DNA of 64,000 nucleotides from Vallicoccus soli (lineage in GTDB: Bacteria > Actinomycetota > Actinomycetes > Motilibacterales > Motilibacteraceae), in the NCBI RefSeq assembly GCF_003594885.1, contig NZ_QZEZ01000002.1:434001-498000 (forward strand). The letters are read 5' to 3'. Numbering within the stretch: the stretch's first letter is position 1; each line of letters begins with the position of its first letter. The position numbers and the translations under genes are program-made. The notes beneath the pieces were generated by a model. The model ran no database searches. It worked only from the letters and a program-made list of their open reading frames with translations, and was not told the origin of the DNA. Positions 20,307 to 34,231 of the stretch are shown piece by piece.

Positions 20307-21313
20307 AGCAGCCACCACCCGACGAGCGCGCTGGACAGGACCGCGACCCCGAAGGTCGCCGGGGCGAAGCGCGCCGCGAACGCGCCGCCGAAGGTGCCGG
20401 ACTGCATGGCGATCAGCTTCACGTCCACGGCGGGGCCCACCACCATGAAGGCGAGCTGCGCCGTCGGCGAGACCGAGCTGAACGACGCCGCCACGAAGGC
20501 GTCGGCCTCCGAGCAGATCGCCACGGCCACCGCGAGCAGGGCGAGCGCGAGCACGGCGAGCACCGGCTGCTCGGCCAGCGCGTCGACCACCGAGGTGGGG
20601 AGCGCCACGCCGAAGGTCGCGGCGACCGCGCCGCCGACGACGAGGAACCCGCCGGCGTGCAGGACGTCGTGCTGCATCGCCGCGCGGAAGACCGCGCCGC
20701 GGGGGGAACCCTCGGGCAGGTGCGGGCTGCGCAGGCGCAGCAGGTCGGTGCGCCCGAGGCGCAGCCAGGCCCAGCCCAGGGCGACCGCCGTGGCGAAGGA
20801 GGCGAGGAAGCGCGCCAGGACGACCTCGGGCTGACCGGGGAAGGCCACCGCCGTCGACACCAGCACGATCGGGTTCACCGCCGGCGCGGCGAGCAGGAAG
20901 GTCAGCGCCGCGGCGGGGGCGACGCCGCGGCGCACGAGGCTGCCCGCCACCGGCACCGACGCGCACTCGCAGCCGGGCAGCAGCATCCCCGCGCCGCCGG
21001 CGACGGGGACCGCCAGCGCCGGGCGGCGCGGGAGGGCCCGGGCGAGCGCCTGCGGGGGGACGTACGCCGTGAGCACGGCCGAGAGCAGCACCCCGCTCAC
21101 GAGGAACGGCAGCGCCTGCACGGTGACGGAGACGAACACCGTCGACCAGGTCTGCACGGCCGGGTGGTCGACGAGCCCCGCGACCTGCCCCCGCAGCAGC
21201 ACGAGCAGCACGAGGACCGCGGTGAGCACCTCGAGGCTGCCCGGGCGCGGCAGCCGGCGCCGGTCCGGCGGGGCGGGGGCGCGCTGCTCGGTGCTGGCCG
21301 TCACCCGCCGCAT
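20303..21313 (-). CDS. PF03773-family permease
   Basis: 336 aa integral membrane protein with about eight helices. The family signature GCECASVPVAGSLVRRGV and the matching second half (LAVAVAICSEADAFVAASFS, FMVVGPAVDVKLIAM) are present. Relatives include ArsP-like and zinc-regulon permeases; the transported species is unknown. It is translationally coupled to the TIGR03943 gene downstream. The first ATG is 21313; a GTG at 21301 is an alternative. No ribosome binding site or Zur-box-like sequence is obvious upstream. Confidence 0.86.
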   Translation of the reverse strand: MRRVTASTEQRAPAPPDRRRLPRPGSLEVLTAVLVLLVLLRGQVAGLVDHPAVQTWSTVFVSVTVQALPFLVSGVLLSAVLTAYVPPQALARALPRRPALAVPVAGGAGMLLPGCECASVPVAGSLVRRGVAPAAALTFLLAAPAVNPIVLVSTAVAFPGQPEVVLARFLASFATAVALGWAWLRLGRTDLLRLRSPHLPEGSPRGAVFRAAMQHDVLHAGGFLVVGGAVAATFGVALPTSVVDALAEQPVLAVLALALLAVAVAICSEADAFVAASFSSVSPTAQLAFMVVGPAVDVKLIAMQSGTFGGAFAARFAPATFGVAVLSSALVGWWLL

Positions 21314-21371
21314 CGTGCCAGGCCGGCGGCGCCGGGGGAACCGCGGCGCGCACGGGCTGTGGACGACGGGC

Positions 21372-22205
21372 TCAGCCGGGCGGCGGGGGCGGCGACCCCA
21401 CCGGCGACGACGGCGGGGCGCCGCCGTAGCGGCGGTCGCGCGCGGCGTACACCTCGAGGGCGTGCCAGAGGGTCCGCCGGTCGACGTCGGGCCACAGGGT
21501 GTCGAGGAAGACGAGCTCGGCGTAGGCCGACTGCCAGAGCAGGAAGTTCGAGATGCGCTGCTCGCCGGAGGAGCGCAGGAACAGGTCCACGTCGGGCACG
21601 TCCGGCTCGTCGAGGTGCCGCGCGAGCACCTTCTCGTCGACCTTCGCCGGGTCGAGCCGCCCGGCGGCCACCTCGCGGGCGACGGCCGCCGCGGCGTCGG
21701 CGATCTCGGCCCGCCCGCCGTAGTTGACGCAGAACTGCAGCGTCAGCACGTCGTTGCCGCGGGTGAGCTCCTCGGCCTCCTCGAGCTCGGCGATGACGCT
21801 CTTCCACAGCCGCCCGCGCCGCCCGGCCCAGCGCACCCGCACGCCCATCGCGTGCATCTCGTCGCGCCGGCGGCGGATGACGTCGCGGTTGAAGCCCATG
21901 AGGAAGCGGACCTCCTCGGGCGAGCGGCGCCAGTTCTCGGTCGAGAAGGCGTACGCCGACAGGTGCCGCACCCCCGCCTCGATCGCCCCGCAGACGACGT
22001 CGAAGAGCGCGCCCTCACCGGCCTCGTGGCCCTTGGTGCGCGCCAGGCCGCGCTGCTGGGCCCAGCGGCCGTTGCCGTCCATGACGACGGCCACGTGCGC
22101 GGGCACGAGCGCCGGGGGCAGCTGCGGCGGCCGGGCGCCGCTCGGGTGCGGCGGCGGGGGGACCACGTCGCGGCGCCGCGCGCCCCTCCTCAGCCGGTCG
22201 ACCAC
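21372..22205 (-). CDS. uppS: Isoprenyl transferase (undecaprenyl diphosphate synthase-like)
   Basis: 277 aa cis-prenyltransferase that extends farnesyl or related diphosphate with isopentenyl diphosphate, supplying the lipid carrier for cell-wall synthesis. The catalytic [16 protein letters not shown], the [14 protein letters not shown] motif, [11 protein letters not shown], and [20 protein letters not shown] are intact. The GTG at 22205 is seven bases from TAGCGT (22213-22218), so the mRNA is probably leaderless. The neighbouring recO-uppS order is common in actinobacteria. The Pro-rich C-terminal tail is not conserved. Confidence 0.95.
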   Translation of the reverse strand: MVDRLRRGARRRDVVPPPPHPSGARPPQLPPALVPAHVAVVMDGNGRWAQQRGLARTKGHEAGEGALFDVVCGAIEAGVRHLSAYAFSTENWRRSPEEVRFLMGFNRDVIRRRRDEMHAMGVRVRWAGRRGRLWKSVIAELEEAEELTRGNDVLTLQFCVNYGGRAEIADAAAAVAREVAAGRLDPAKVDEKVLARHLDEPDVPDVDLFLRSSGEQRISNFLLWQSAYAELVFLDTLWPDVDRRTLWHALEVYAARDRRYGGAPPSSPVGSPPPPPG

Positions 22206-22212
22206 CCGGCGG

Positions 22213-22218
22213 ACGCTA
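22213..22218 (-). promoter_or_regulatory. -10 element TAGCGT of a leaderless uppS promoter
   Basis: TAGCGT ends seven bases before the uppS GTG, in the 34-base gap after recO. Confidence 0.45.
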
Positions 22219-22239
22219 CCAGCGGGCCCGCGGGCGGGA

Positions 22240-22983
22240 TCACACCCGCTCGACGTGCGGGAGCGAGCGCAGCCCGCGCTCGAGGTGCCACTGCAGGTAC
22301 GCCGCGACGAGCCCGCTCGCCTCCCGGCGGTGCCGGTCGTCGCTGGCGTCGGCGGTGGCCCAGTCGCCGGAGAGCAGGGCCGAGAGCAGCTCCATGGTGG
22401 GCCCGGCCGGCGACGCGCTGCCGGGCGGGCGGCAGTCGGCGCACGCGGCGCCGCCGTTCGCCACGGCGAACCAGCCGTGCGGGCGGCCGGGGTCGGGCTC
22501 GAGGCCGCACCCGGCGCAGGCCGAGAACGAGGGGGCGTACCCGGCGACGGCGAGCGAGCGCACGAGGAAGGCGTCGAGCACGAGCCCGGGGGCGTGGGCG
22601 CCGGTGGAGAGGGCGCGCAGCCCGCCGACGAGCAGGAGGAAGTGCTGCACCGCGGGCTCGCGCTCCTCGCCGGTGAGCCGCTCGGCGGTCTCGAGCATGG
22701 CGGTGCCGGCGGTCCAGCGCGCGTAGTCGGCCGTGAGGGGGCCCCCGAAGGGCGTCAGCGTCTCGGCCTGGGTGACGGTGTCGAGCGAGCGGCCCTCGTA
22801 CAGCTGCAGGTCGACGTGCATGAACGGCTCGAGCCGGGCGCCGAAGCGCGAGCGGGTGCGGCGCACGCCCTTGGCGACCGCGCGCACCCGCCCGTGCTCG
22901 CGGGTGAGCAGGGAGACGATGCGGTCGGCCTCGCCGAGCTTCTGGGTGCGCAGGACGACGCCCTCGTCGCGGTACAGGGCCAC
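22240..22983 (-). CDS. recO: DNA repair protein RecO
   Basis: 247 aa recombination mediator that loads RecA with RecR at single-strand gaps. The N-terminal OB fold ([37 protein letters not shown]) and the C-terminal zinc finger (CAGCGLEP and CADCRPPG) are visible. GTG 22983 is chosen because it directly precedes the conserved [10 protein letters not shown]; a longer frame extends over the divergent M4 protease gene and is spurious. CATCAT lies six bases upstream, possibly a -10 for a leaderless transcript. Confidence 0.94.
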   Translation of the reverse strand: MALYRDEGVVLRTQKLGEADRIVSLLTREHGRVRAVAKGVRRTRSRFGARLEPFMHVDLQLYEGRSLDTVTQAETLTPFGGPLTADYARWTAGTAMLETAERLTGEEREPAVQHFLLLVGGLRALSTGAHAPGLVLDAFLVRSLAVAGYAPSFSACAGCGLEPDPGRPHGWFAVANGGAACADCRPPGSASPAGPTMELLSALLSGDWATADASDDRHRREASGLVAAYLQWHLERGLRSLPHVERV

Positions 22984-23076
22984 GCCACCATGATGACCCC
23001 GCTCGCGGCGCCGGGCCGCCGGGAGTCCGCGCCGCGCCGTCGCGGACTGTCGGAGGCTCCTGGCAGGGTCCCGCCC

Positions 23077-24138
23077 ATGCGCAGCAGCGACGCCCCCGCC
23101 ACGCCCCGCACCGCCCGCCGGTGCCCGGGCGTCGTCCCGCCGTTCCTCCTGGACCGCCTCGCGCGGGCCGGCGACGCCGCGCTCGCCGAGCCGGCGCAGC
23201 GCACCCTGACCGTGGACCGGGCGGTCCGGGCCGTCCGGCTGACCCGGCGGCCGACGCGCCCGGGCGAGCCCGGGCCGAGCCGGCGCGTCTTCGACGCCCA
23301 GGGCCGCACGGCGCTGCCCGGGGTGGTCGTGCGCGAGGAGGGCGCGCCGTCCCGCGGCGACGACGACGTCGACGAGGCGTACGACGGGCTGGGCGCCACC
23401 TGGACGCTGCTCATGGACGTCTACGGCCGCGACTCGCTCGACGGCGCCGGCAGCGGGCTCGACGCGACGGTGCACTACGGGCAGCGCTACGACAACGCGT
23501 TCTGGGACGGCGAGCGCATGGTGTTCGGCGACGGCGACGGCATCGTCTTCCGGGGGTTCACCGACGTGCCGAGCGTCATCGGCCACGAGCTCGCCCACGG
23601 CCTGGTCCAGGAGACCGCCGACCTCGTCTACCGCGGCCAGCCCGGGGCGCTCAACGAGTCGGTGTCCGACGTGGTGGGCGCGCTGGTCGAGCAGCGCCTG
23701 CGCGGGCAGGACGCGGCGTCGGCGAGCTGGCTCATCGGCGAGGGGCTCTTCCTGCCCGGCGTGCAGGGCCGGGCCCTGCGCGACATGGCGGCCCCCGGCA
23801 CGGCGTACGACGACCCGCGCCTCGGGCGCGACCCGCAGCCGGGGCACATGGACGACTACGTCGAGACCGACGAGGACGACGGCGGCGTCCACATCAACTC
23901 CGGCATCCCGAACCGGGCGTTCCACCTCACCGCGACCGCGCTCGGCGGCTCCGCCTGGGAGCGGGCGGGCCAGGTGTGGTACGACACCCTCACGGGCGGG
24001 TCCCTCGCCCGCGACGCGGACTTCGCGGCCTTCGCGGCGGCGACCGCGGCCGCGGCCGGGGCGCGGTACGGCGCCGGCTCGCCCGAGCAGGAGGCCGTCC
24101 GCGCCGGCTGGGCGGGGGTGGGCCTCGAGGTGCGGTGA
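23077..24138 (+). CDS. Protealysin-like M4 metalloprotease
   Basis: 353 aa thermolysin-family zinc protease. A short protealysin-type propeptide ([18 protein letters not shown]) precedes the catalytic domain, which has the zinc site [16 protein letters not shown], the third ligand in [17 protein letters not shown], and the active-site His in [15 protein letters not shown]. There is no Sec signal peptide, as in protealysins, so the protein may act inside the cell or leave by another route. The next gene, 41 bases downstream, encodes an emfourin-like protein, the known inhibitor partner of protealysins. Confidence 0.93.
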   Translation: MRSSDAPATPRTARRCPGVVPPFLLDRLARAGDAALAEPAQRTLTVDRAVRAVRLTRRPTRPGEPGPSRRVFDAQGRTALPGVVVREEGAPSRGDDDVDEAYDGLGATWTLLMDVYGRDSLDGAGSGLDATVHYGQRYDNAFWDGERMVFGDGDGIVFRGFTDVPSVIGHELAHGLVQETADLVYRGQPGALNESVSDVVGALVEQRLRGQDAASASWLIGEGLFLPGVQGRALRDMAAPGTAYDDPRLGRDPQPGHMDDYVETDEDDGGVHINSGIPNRAFHLTATALGGSAWERAGQVWYDTLTGGSLARDADFAAFAAATAAAAGARYGAGSPEQEAVRAGWAGVGLEVR

Positions 24139-24179
24139 GCGGTGGGCCCGCGCGGCGCGCCGCGGTCGGGAGGTGTGCG

Positions 24180-24458
24180 GTGCGGATCGCGGTGAGCCGC
24201 AGCGGCGGGTTCGCGGGGCTGGTCCGGCGCGGGGTGCTCGACGTGGACCCTGGTAGCGACGGCGGCGCCTGGCAGCCGCTGGCCGAGCTCGCCGCCGCCG
24301 GGCCGGCGGAGCCTGCCGACCCGGCGCTGCGCGACGCCTACGTCTGGACCATCGAGGTCGGCGACGCCCGCACCGTGGTGCCCGACGCCGCCCTCGACGA
24401 GCGCACCCGCCAGCTCGCCCAGCGCACCCTCGACGAGGGCGCGCCCGACCCGCGCTGA
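24180..24458 (+). CDS. Emfourin-like protealysin inhibitor
   Basis: 92 aa. The N-terminal [20 protein letters not shown] and the later [19 protein letters not shown] match the emfourin family, small cytoplasmic proteins that inhibit the cognate M4 protease, typically encoded beside it. GTG 24180 has GGGAGG seven bases upstream. The long frame reaching back to 23121 is a shadow of the protease gene. Identification rests on sequence pattern and on position immediately after the protease gene. Confidence 0.85.
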   Translation: MRIAVSRSGGFAGLVRRGVLDVDPGSDGGAWQPLAELAAAGPAEPADPALRDAYVWTIEVGDARTVVPDAALDERTRQLAQRTLDEGAPDPR

Positions 24459-24519
24459 CGGGCTCCCGGCCCCAGGTCCCGGCGGCGGCGCACCTGGCCG
24501 CGGACGGGACCGGAGGGGG

Positions 24520-28127
<3,608 letters not shown>

Positions 28128-28128
<1 letters not shown>

Positions 28129-28175
28129 TAGGGGGTCCCGCCGCGGCGACCGAGGAGGAGTCGCACGCCCGTCAT
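28128..28175 (-). CDS. leuL: leuA leader peptide
   Basis: A 15-codon frame encodes MTGVRLLLGRRGGTP, with three consecutive leucine codons (CTC CTC CTC), ending about 70 bases before leuA. Actinobacterial leuA genes are known to be controlled by such leaders: when charged tRNA-Leu is scarce the ribosome stalls on the leucine run and changes folding downstream. The ATG is eight bases from TACGCT (28184-28189), so the message probably starts at or next to it. Too short to be a protein gene in its own right. Confidence 0.82.
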
Positions 28176-28183
28176 CGCGGGCC

Positions 28184-28189
28184 AGCGTA
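28184..28189 (-). promoter_or_regulatory. -10 element TACGCT for the leuL-leuA transcript
   Basis: TACGCT ends eight bases before the leuL ATG, in the gap after the era stop codon (28225). It places the transcription start within one or two bases of the leader start codon. Confidence 0.5.
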
Positions 28190-28224
28190 CGACGCCCCCG
28201 CGCCACCCCGCGACGACGGCCCCC

Positions 28225-29151
28225 TCAGAAGCCGAGCCGGCGCAGCTGCTTGGGGTCGCGCTGCCAGTCCTTGGCGACGCGCACGTGCAGGTCGAGGTGG
28301 ACCTGGGTGCCGAGGAGCGCCTCGATCTGGCGCCGGGCCCGGGTGCCGACGTCGCGCAGCCGGGTGCCGCCCTTGCCGATGACGATGGCCTTCTGGCTGG
28401 GCCGCTCGACGTACACGTCCGCGCGCACGTCGAGCAGCGGGCGGTCCTCGGGCCGGTCCTCGCGCGGGAGCATCTCCTCGACCAGCACGGCCAGCGAGTG
28501 CGGCAGCTCGTCGCGCACGCCCTCCAGGGCCGCCTCGCGGATGAGCTCGGCGACCATGACGGCCTCGGGCTCGTCGGTGAGCTCGCCCTCCGGGTAGAGC
28601 GCCGGCCCCTCCGGCATGCGGGCGAGCAGCAGGTCGGCGAGCAGGTCCACCTGCTCCCCGCGCGCCGCCGAGACCGGCACGACCTCGTCCCACGGGGTGC
28701 CGGACTCCTCGCCGAGCCGGGCGACGGCCACGAGCTGCTCGGCGAGCCGGTCGCGGGGCACCAGGTCGGTCTTGGTGACGACCGCCAGGCGCGGGGTGCG
28801 CCCCAGGGACGCGAGCTCGCCGGCGATGAACCGGTCGCCCGGGCCCACCGGCTGGTCGGCCGGGATGCACAGCGCGACGGCGTCGACCTCGGCCCAGGTG
28901 GTGCGCACAACGTCGTTGAGCCGCTCGCCGAGCAGGGTGCGCGGGCGGTGCAGCCCGGGGGTGTCGACGAGCACGAGCTGGCCGTCGGCGCGGTGCAGGA
29001 TGCCCCGCACGCTGTGCCGGGTCGTCTGCGGCCGCGAGGAGGTGATCGCGACCTTCTCCCCGACGAGCGCGTTGGTCAGCGTCGACTTGCCGGCGTTGGG
29101 CCGCCCGACGAAGCAGGCGAAGCCGCTGCGGAACCCGCCGCCCGCGCTCAC
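28225..29151 (-). CDS. era: GTPase Era
   Basis: 308 aa GTPase required for 30S ribosome assembly; it binds the 3' end of 16S rRNA. The G domain has G1 (CFVGRPNAGKSTLTNALVGE), G3 (VLVDTPGLHRPRTLLG) and G4 (TKTD). The C-terminal KH domain has VIGKGGTRLRDVGTRARRQI. It overlaps the cytidine-deaminase-like gene upstream by 4 bases (GTGA/ATGA type), in the usual actinobacterial order phoH-ybeY-CBS protein-deaminase-era. Confidence 0.96.
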   Translation of the reverse strand: MSAGGGFRSGFACFVGRPNAGKSTLTNALVGEKVAITSSRPQTTRHSVRGILHRADGQLVLVDTPGLHRPRTLLGERLNDVVRTTWAEVDAVALCIPADQPVGPGDRFIAGELASLGRTPRLAVVTKTDLVPRDRLAEQLVAVARLGEESGTPWDEVVPVSAARGEQVDLLADLLLARMPEGPALYPEGELTDEPEAVMVAELIREAALEGVRDELPHSLAVLVEEMLPREDRPEDRPLLDVRADVYVERPSQKAIVIGKGGTRLRDVGTRARRQIEALLGTQVHLDLHVRVAKDWQRDPKQLRRLGF

Positions 29152-29537
29152 GCCCGGCCCGCCGGGCCGGCGGGGAGGACCCGCAGGACGGCGCCGTCCG
29201 GTCCCGCGAGCACGACGGCCGCGCCGTCGACCGCGAGCTCGGACACGGCGGCGACCCCCGCGGGCGCCTGCTCCGCGCCCGCGGCGCCGACCACCGCGGC
29301 CCCCTCGAGGGCGTCGGCGCCGCTGGACACCGCGGCCGCGACGGCGGCCTCGAGCGCGGACAGCCGCAGCGCGGCCAGCGCGACGGTGCCGGCGACGTAC
29401 GTGCGGCCGGTGCCGTCGCGCACGGCCGCGCCGTCCGGCACCCCGAGCCGCGCGCGGGCCGCGCGCGCGAGGGTGACGAGCTTCTGGTCCTCGGCCGCCA
29501 GGCCCTCGGCCCCGCTCGCCGGCTGCTGCTCAGGCAT
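29148..29537 (-). CDS. Cytidine-deaminase-like protein lacking catalytic residues
   Basis: 129 aa. Position between the CBS-domain gene and era, and general pattern (LVTLARAARARLGVPDGAAV, GRTYVAGTVALAALRLSALE), match the cytidine-deaminase-like gene commonly annotated here in actinobacteria. A working deaminase needs a C/H-A-E motif and PCxxC zinc ligands; neither is present, and the protein contains no Cys at all. It is probably not an enzyme, and could have a structural or nucleotide-binding role. Short overlaps with era and the CBS gene suggest one operon. Confidence 0.68.
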   Translation of the reverse strand: MPEQQPASGAEGLAAEDQKLVTLARAARARLGVPDGAAVRDGTGRTYVAGTVALAALRLSALEAAVAAAVSSGADALEGAAVVGAAGAEQAPAGVAAVSELAVDGAAVVLAGPDGAVLRVLPAGPAGRA

Positions 29538-30843
29538 CCACGCGCTCCCCGCTGTCCGCGCGCTCGCCGAGCGCCTCCTCGGCGCGGCGCACGACGAGCG
29601 TGCCCACGCGGTTGCGCCGGCCCGTCGCGGCCTCGGCGGTGAGCTCCAGGCCCTCGACGACCGTGCGCGAGCCCGGGATCGGCACCATGCCGAGGTGCTT
29701 GGCGAGCAGGCCGCCGACCGTGTCGACGTCGTCGTCCTCGAGGTCGACCCCGAAGAGCTCGCCGAGCTCGTCCACGTGCAGGCGGGTCGAGACCCGCACG
29801 CCGCCGTCGGCGAGCTGCTCGACCTGGGGGGCCTCGCGGTCGTACTCGTCGGCGATGTCGCCCACGATCTCCTCGAGGACGTCCTCGATGGTGACGATGC
29901 CGGCGGTGCCGCCGTACTCGTCGACGACGACCGCGATGTGCGTCTGGTCCTGCTGCATCTCGCGCAGCAGCGCGTCGACCGGCTTGCTCTCCGGCACGAA
30001 GCTCGCCTCGCGCATGACGCTGTCGACGCGCTCGGTCGTCTCGCCCTCGCGGTACTCGTGGGTGCGCCGCACGAGGTCCTTGACGTAGACCATGCCGACG
30101 ACGTCGTCCAGGCCGCCGTCGCCGACCACGGGGATGCGCGAGAACCCGCTGCGCAGCGCGAGGCTCAGCGCCTGGCGCAGGGTCTTGTGCCGCTCGAGGT
30201 AGACGATGTCGGTGCGCGGGACCATGACCTCGCGCACGATCGTGTCGCCGAGCTCGAAGACGGAGTGGATCATGGCCCGCTCCTCGTCCTCGATGAGCCG
30301 GCTCTCCTGCGCCTGGTCGACGAGGTCGCGCAGCTCGGCCTCGGAGGCGAAGGGGCCGTCGCGGAAGCCGCGACCGGGGGTGAGCGCGTTGCCGAGCAGG
30401 ATGAGCAGCTGCGGCACCGGGCCGAGCACGCGGGCGGTGCCCCGCACGAGCCCGGCGGTGGCCAGCGCCAGCCCGTCGGCGTGCTGGAGCCCGACGGTGC
30501 GCGGCGAGACGCCGACGGCGATGTAGGACACGACCACCATGACGGCGGCGGCCACGAGGACCGCCTGCCAGCGCTCGGGCAGCACGGCGAGGCACACGGC
30601 GGCCACGAGCACGGTCGCGACGAGCTCGCAGGCGACCCGCAGCAGGGTGAGGACGTTGAGGTAGCGCGCGGGGTCGGAGATGACGTCCTTGAGGACGTCC
30701 GCCCGCCTGCGCCCCTCGCGCAGCAGCTCGTCGACCCGGACGCGGGAGACCCGCGACAGCGCGGACTCGACGGAGGCGAAGCCCGCCGCGAGGACGACGA
30801 GCACGCCGGCCAGGACGGCGAGCCAGGTGTCGGTGGTGCTCAC
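29530..30843 (-). CDS. CNNM/HlyC-CorC family membrane protein with CBS domains
   Basis: 437 aa. The N-terminal DUF21 domain has about four membrane helices ([20 protein letters not shown] start, [20 protein letters not shown]). Then come two CBS domains ([20 protein letters not shown] and [20 protein letters not shown]) and a C-terminal CorC/HlyC transporter-associated domain ([20 protein letters not shown] type). Such proteins act in Mg2+ or cobalt homeostasis, though many are still called hemolysin-like. It overlaps ybeY upstream and the deaminase-like gene downstream. Confidence 0.9.
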   Translation of the reverse strand: MSTTDTWLAVLAGVLVVLAAGFASVESALSRVSRVRVDELLREGRRRADVLKDVISDPARYLNVLTLLRVACELVATVLVAAVCLAVLPERWQAVLVAAAVMVVVSYIAVGVSPRTVGLQHADGLALATAGLVRGTARVLGPVPQLLILLGNALTPGRGFRDGPFASEAELRDLVDQAQESRLIEDEERAMIHSVFELGDTIVREVMVPRTDIVYLERHKTLRQALSLALRSGFSRIPVVGDGGLDDVVGMVYVKDLVRRTHEYREGETTERVDSVMREASFVPESKPVDALLREMQQDQTHIAVVVDEYGGTAGIVTIEDVLEEIVGDIADEYDREAPQVEQLADGGVRVSTRLHVDELGELFGVDLEDDDVDTVGGLLAKHLGMVPIPGSRTVVEGLELTAEAATGRRNRVGTLVVRRAEEALGERADSGERVDA

Positions 30844-31297
30844 CGGCGCGTCCCGCCCCCCGCGTACGAGGTCAGCAGCTCGCGCTGGAGGCCGAACATC
30901 TCGCGCTCCTCGTCGGGCTCGGCGTGGTCGTAGCCGAGCAGGTGCAGGATCCCGTGCGTCAGCAGGAGGTTGAGCTCGTCCTGCGTCGAGTGCCCCGCCG
31001 TGCGCGCCTGCGCCGCGGCGACCGCCGGGCAGAGCACGACGTCGCCGAGCAGGCCGGGCACGGGCTCCTTGTCCTCGCTGCCGGGGCGCAGCTCGTCCAT
31101 GGGGAAGGACAGGACGTCGGTCGGGCCCGGCTCGTCCATGTACTGCACGTGCAGGCGCTCCATCGTGCCCTCGTCGACGACGAGGACCGAGAGCTCGGCC
31201 AGCGGGTGGATGCGCAGGCGCTCGAGCACGTGCCGGGCGAGGTCGACGAGGACGTCCTCGTCGACCGGCGTCCCCGACTCGTTGTTGACGTCGACGC

Positions 31298-31301
<4 letters not shown>
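30840..31301 (-). CDS. ybeY: Endoribonuclease YbeY
   Basis: 153 aa single-domain metal-dependent endoribonuclease for 16S rRNA 3' maturation and ribosome quality control. The zinc motif [16 protein letters not shown] carries the three His ligands, and [15 protein letters not shown] is the conserved preceding strand. It overlaps phoH by 4 bases and the CBS gene by 4 bases, typical of the phoH-ybeY arrangement. Confidence 0.96.
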
Positions 31302-32338
<1,037 letters not shown>

Positions 32339-32455
32339 GGCTCGGCCTCGCGGCCTGATCGCCCTCCGGGGTCGGGTGTCGTGACGCTCCATGCTAACGG
32401 CGCCGTCCCCCGCGACCTTCCCCGCAGCGCGCGGGTCACCCCCGCCCGGGCGCGC

Positions 32456-33745
32456 TCAGGGGAGCCCCCGCGGGTCCTCCGGGTCCCGCACGAGCAGCCA
32501 GGTCGCCAGGTCGAGCACCGCCGGGCGGCCGTCGTCCCCGCGCCGGACCCGCAGCGGCTCGCCGCCCTGCCAGGCGTCCAGGCCGCGGAACAGGTCGGGG
32601 CCCGCGGGCTCGAAGCGCTCCCGGCGCCGCCCGCTGTCGAGCACGAGCAGCCCCTCGCGGCACACGAGCCGCACCGGCGCGCCCCGGTAGTACCACTCCC
32701 CCAGCAGCTCGCGCACGGCGTCGGGGACCGGCGACGGCGCCCAGGCCCGGGGCCGGCGCGGCGCGCGCCCCGCCTCGTCGAGGACGGCGTCGACGCACAG
32801 CCCGACCGGGTCGGCGACCTGCCAGGCGTTCGCGCACGCCGCGGCCACGAGGCCCTCGCCGGGCAGCACGACCAGCCCGGCGAGGAAGCCGGGCATCGAC
32901 CCGCCGTGCCCGGCGAGCACCCGCTCGCCGCGCCGCACGAGCTGGAGCCCCAGGCCGTGCGCCTGGGTCCAGGCGTCGTCGACGACCACGACCGGGCGGC
33001 GCATCTGCGCGGCGGTGGCCGGGGCCAGCAGCGCCGGGTCGGGGTCGAGCAGGAAGGCGCCCCAGCGGCACAGGTCGCGCGGGGTGCTCCAGAGCTGGCC
33101 GGCCGCGCCCATGGCGGCGGTGTCGGCGTGCGGCTCCGGCTCCACGAGGTCGGCGAAGGGGTGCAGGCGCCAGCCCTGGGCGTGCGGCGGCTCCGGGAGC
33201 CACGAGGTGCGCTCCAGGCCCAGCGGCCCGAGCAGCCGCTCCCGGAGCACCGTCGGCAGGTCGGCGCCGCGCAGCTCCTCGACGAGGCGGCCGAGGAGGG
33301 CGTACGCGAGGTTGGAGTAGTGCCAGCGCGAGCCCGCCGGCAGGACCCGGGCCGGGTCGGGCAGCAGGCCGAGCAGGCCCTGCGCGTCGGGGCCGGGCAC
33401 GGCCTCCCAGAAGTCGCCCCCCGGCTCGCGGGCCAGCCCGGACACGTGGGCGAGCAGGTCGCCGGCGCGGGCGTCGGCGACCGCAGCCGGCAGGCCCGGC
33501 AGGTGCCGGCCGAGGGGGTCCTCCAGCGCCAGCCGGCCCTCGTCGCGCAGCTGGAGCACCAGCACCGCCGTGAAGGTCTTGGTGATGGAGCCGATGCGGA
33601 ACTGCACGTCCGGCGCCGGCTCGGGCACGCCGGCGGCGGCCTCGGCGACGACCTCGCCGTCGCGGGCCAGGGCGGCGGTGAGCTGGGGCAGGCGGGCGCT
33701 GCGCTGCAGCGCGGCGACCCGGGCGCCGAGCGGGTGCCCGCTCAC
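32456..33745 (-). CDS. Beta-lactamase-class-C-like serine hydrolase
   Basis: 429 aa. The penicillin-binding fold is shown by the catalytic SxxK (RIGSITKTFTAVLVLQLRDE), the YxN motif (WHYSNLAYALLGRL) and the HGG triad equivalent (LAGHGGSMPGFLAGLVVLPG). No signal peptide is visible, so it is likely cytoplasmic. Class C members include esterases and D-amino-acid peptidases; true beta-lactamase action cannot be assumed. The GTG at 33745 overlaps the stop of the HIT gene (GTGA), implying translational coupling. Confidence 0.87.
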   Translation of the reverse strand: MSGHPLGARVAALQRSARLPQLTAALARDGEVVAEAAAGVPEPAPDVQFRIGSITKTFTAVLVLQLRDEGRLALEDPLGRHLPGLPAAVADARAGDLLAHVSGLAREPGGDFWEAVPGPDAQGLLGLLPDPARVLPAGSRWHYSNLAYALLGRLVEELRGADLPTVLRERLLGPLGLERTSWLPEPPHAQGWRLHPFADLVEPEPHADTAAMGAAGQLWSTPRDLCRWGAFLLDPDPALLAPATAAQMRRPVVVVDDAWTQAHGLGLQLVRRGERVLAGHGGSMPGFLAGLVVLPGEGLVAAACANAWQVADPVGLCVDAVLDEAGRAPRRPRAWAPSPVPDAVRELLGEWYYRGAPVRLVCREGLLVLDSGRRRERFEPAGPDLFRGLDAWQGGEPLRVRRGDDGRPAVLDLATWLLVRDPEDPRGLP

Positions 33746-34119
33746 CCGGGCGGCCAGGCCAGGCGCCGCCCGCCGAGGACGTGCGCGTGGACGTGGAACA
33801 CCGACTGCCCGGCGCCGGGCCCGGTGTTGAAGACCAGCCGGTGGTCGGTGAGCCCGTCGACCGCCGCCGCCTCGCCCGCGGTCCGCACGACCTCCGCGAG
33901 CAGGTCGGCGTCGACCGCCGCGAGCGCGCCCACGTCGGCGTGGTGCTCGCGCGGGACCACGAGCACGTGGGTCGGCGCCTGCGGGTCGATGTCGCGGAAG
34001 GCCAGGGTGCGCCCGCCCTCGACGACGACGTCGGCGGGCACCTCCCCGGCGACGAGCCGGCAGAAGAGGCAGTCCGGCGGCGTGGCGGTGGTGTCCTCGG
34101 GCGCGCGGGCGTCGGCCAT
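33742..34119 (-). CDS. HIT-family nucleotide hydrolase/transferase
   Basis: 125 aa histidine triad protein. It has the short Cys motif near the start (CLFCRLVAGEVPADVVVEGG), the middle segment THVLVVPREHH, and the catalytic triad SVFHVHAHVLGGRRL. HIT proteins hydrolyse nucleoside phosphoramidates and adenylates. ATG 34119 matches the usual length; the frame open to 34422 overlaps the divergent ilvA promoter region. Coupled to the following serine hydrolase gene. Confidence 0.93.
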   Translation of the reverse strand: MADARAPEDTTATPPDCLFCRLVAGEVPADVVVEGGRTLAFRDIDPQAPTHVLVVPREHHADVGALAAVDADLLAEVVRTAGEAAAVDGLTDHRLVFNTGPGAGQSVFHVHAHVLGGRRLAWPPG

Positions 34120-34231
34120 GGCGGGCACCGTACCCCCGGTCCCCGCCCGTCCACCTGACGGACGGAGCGTCCCGAGGGGCGGATGCGGTGCGAGCATGGG
34201 ACCCGTGCGGGAGGCAGCGCGAGGAGGGCCG

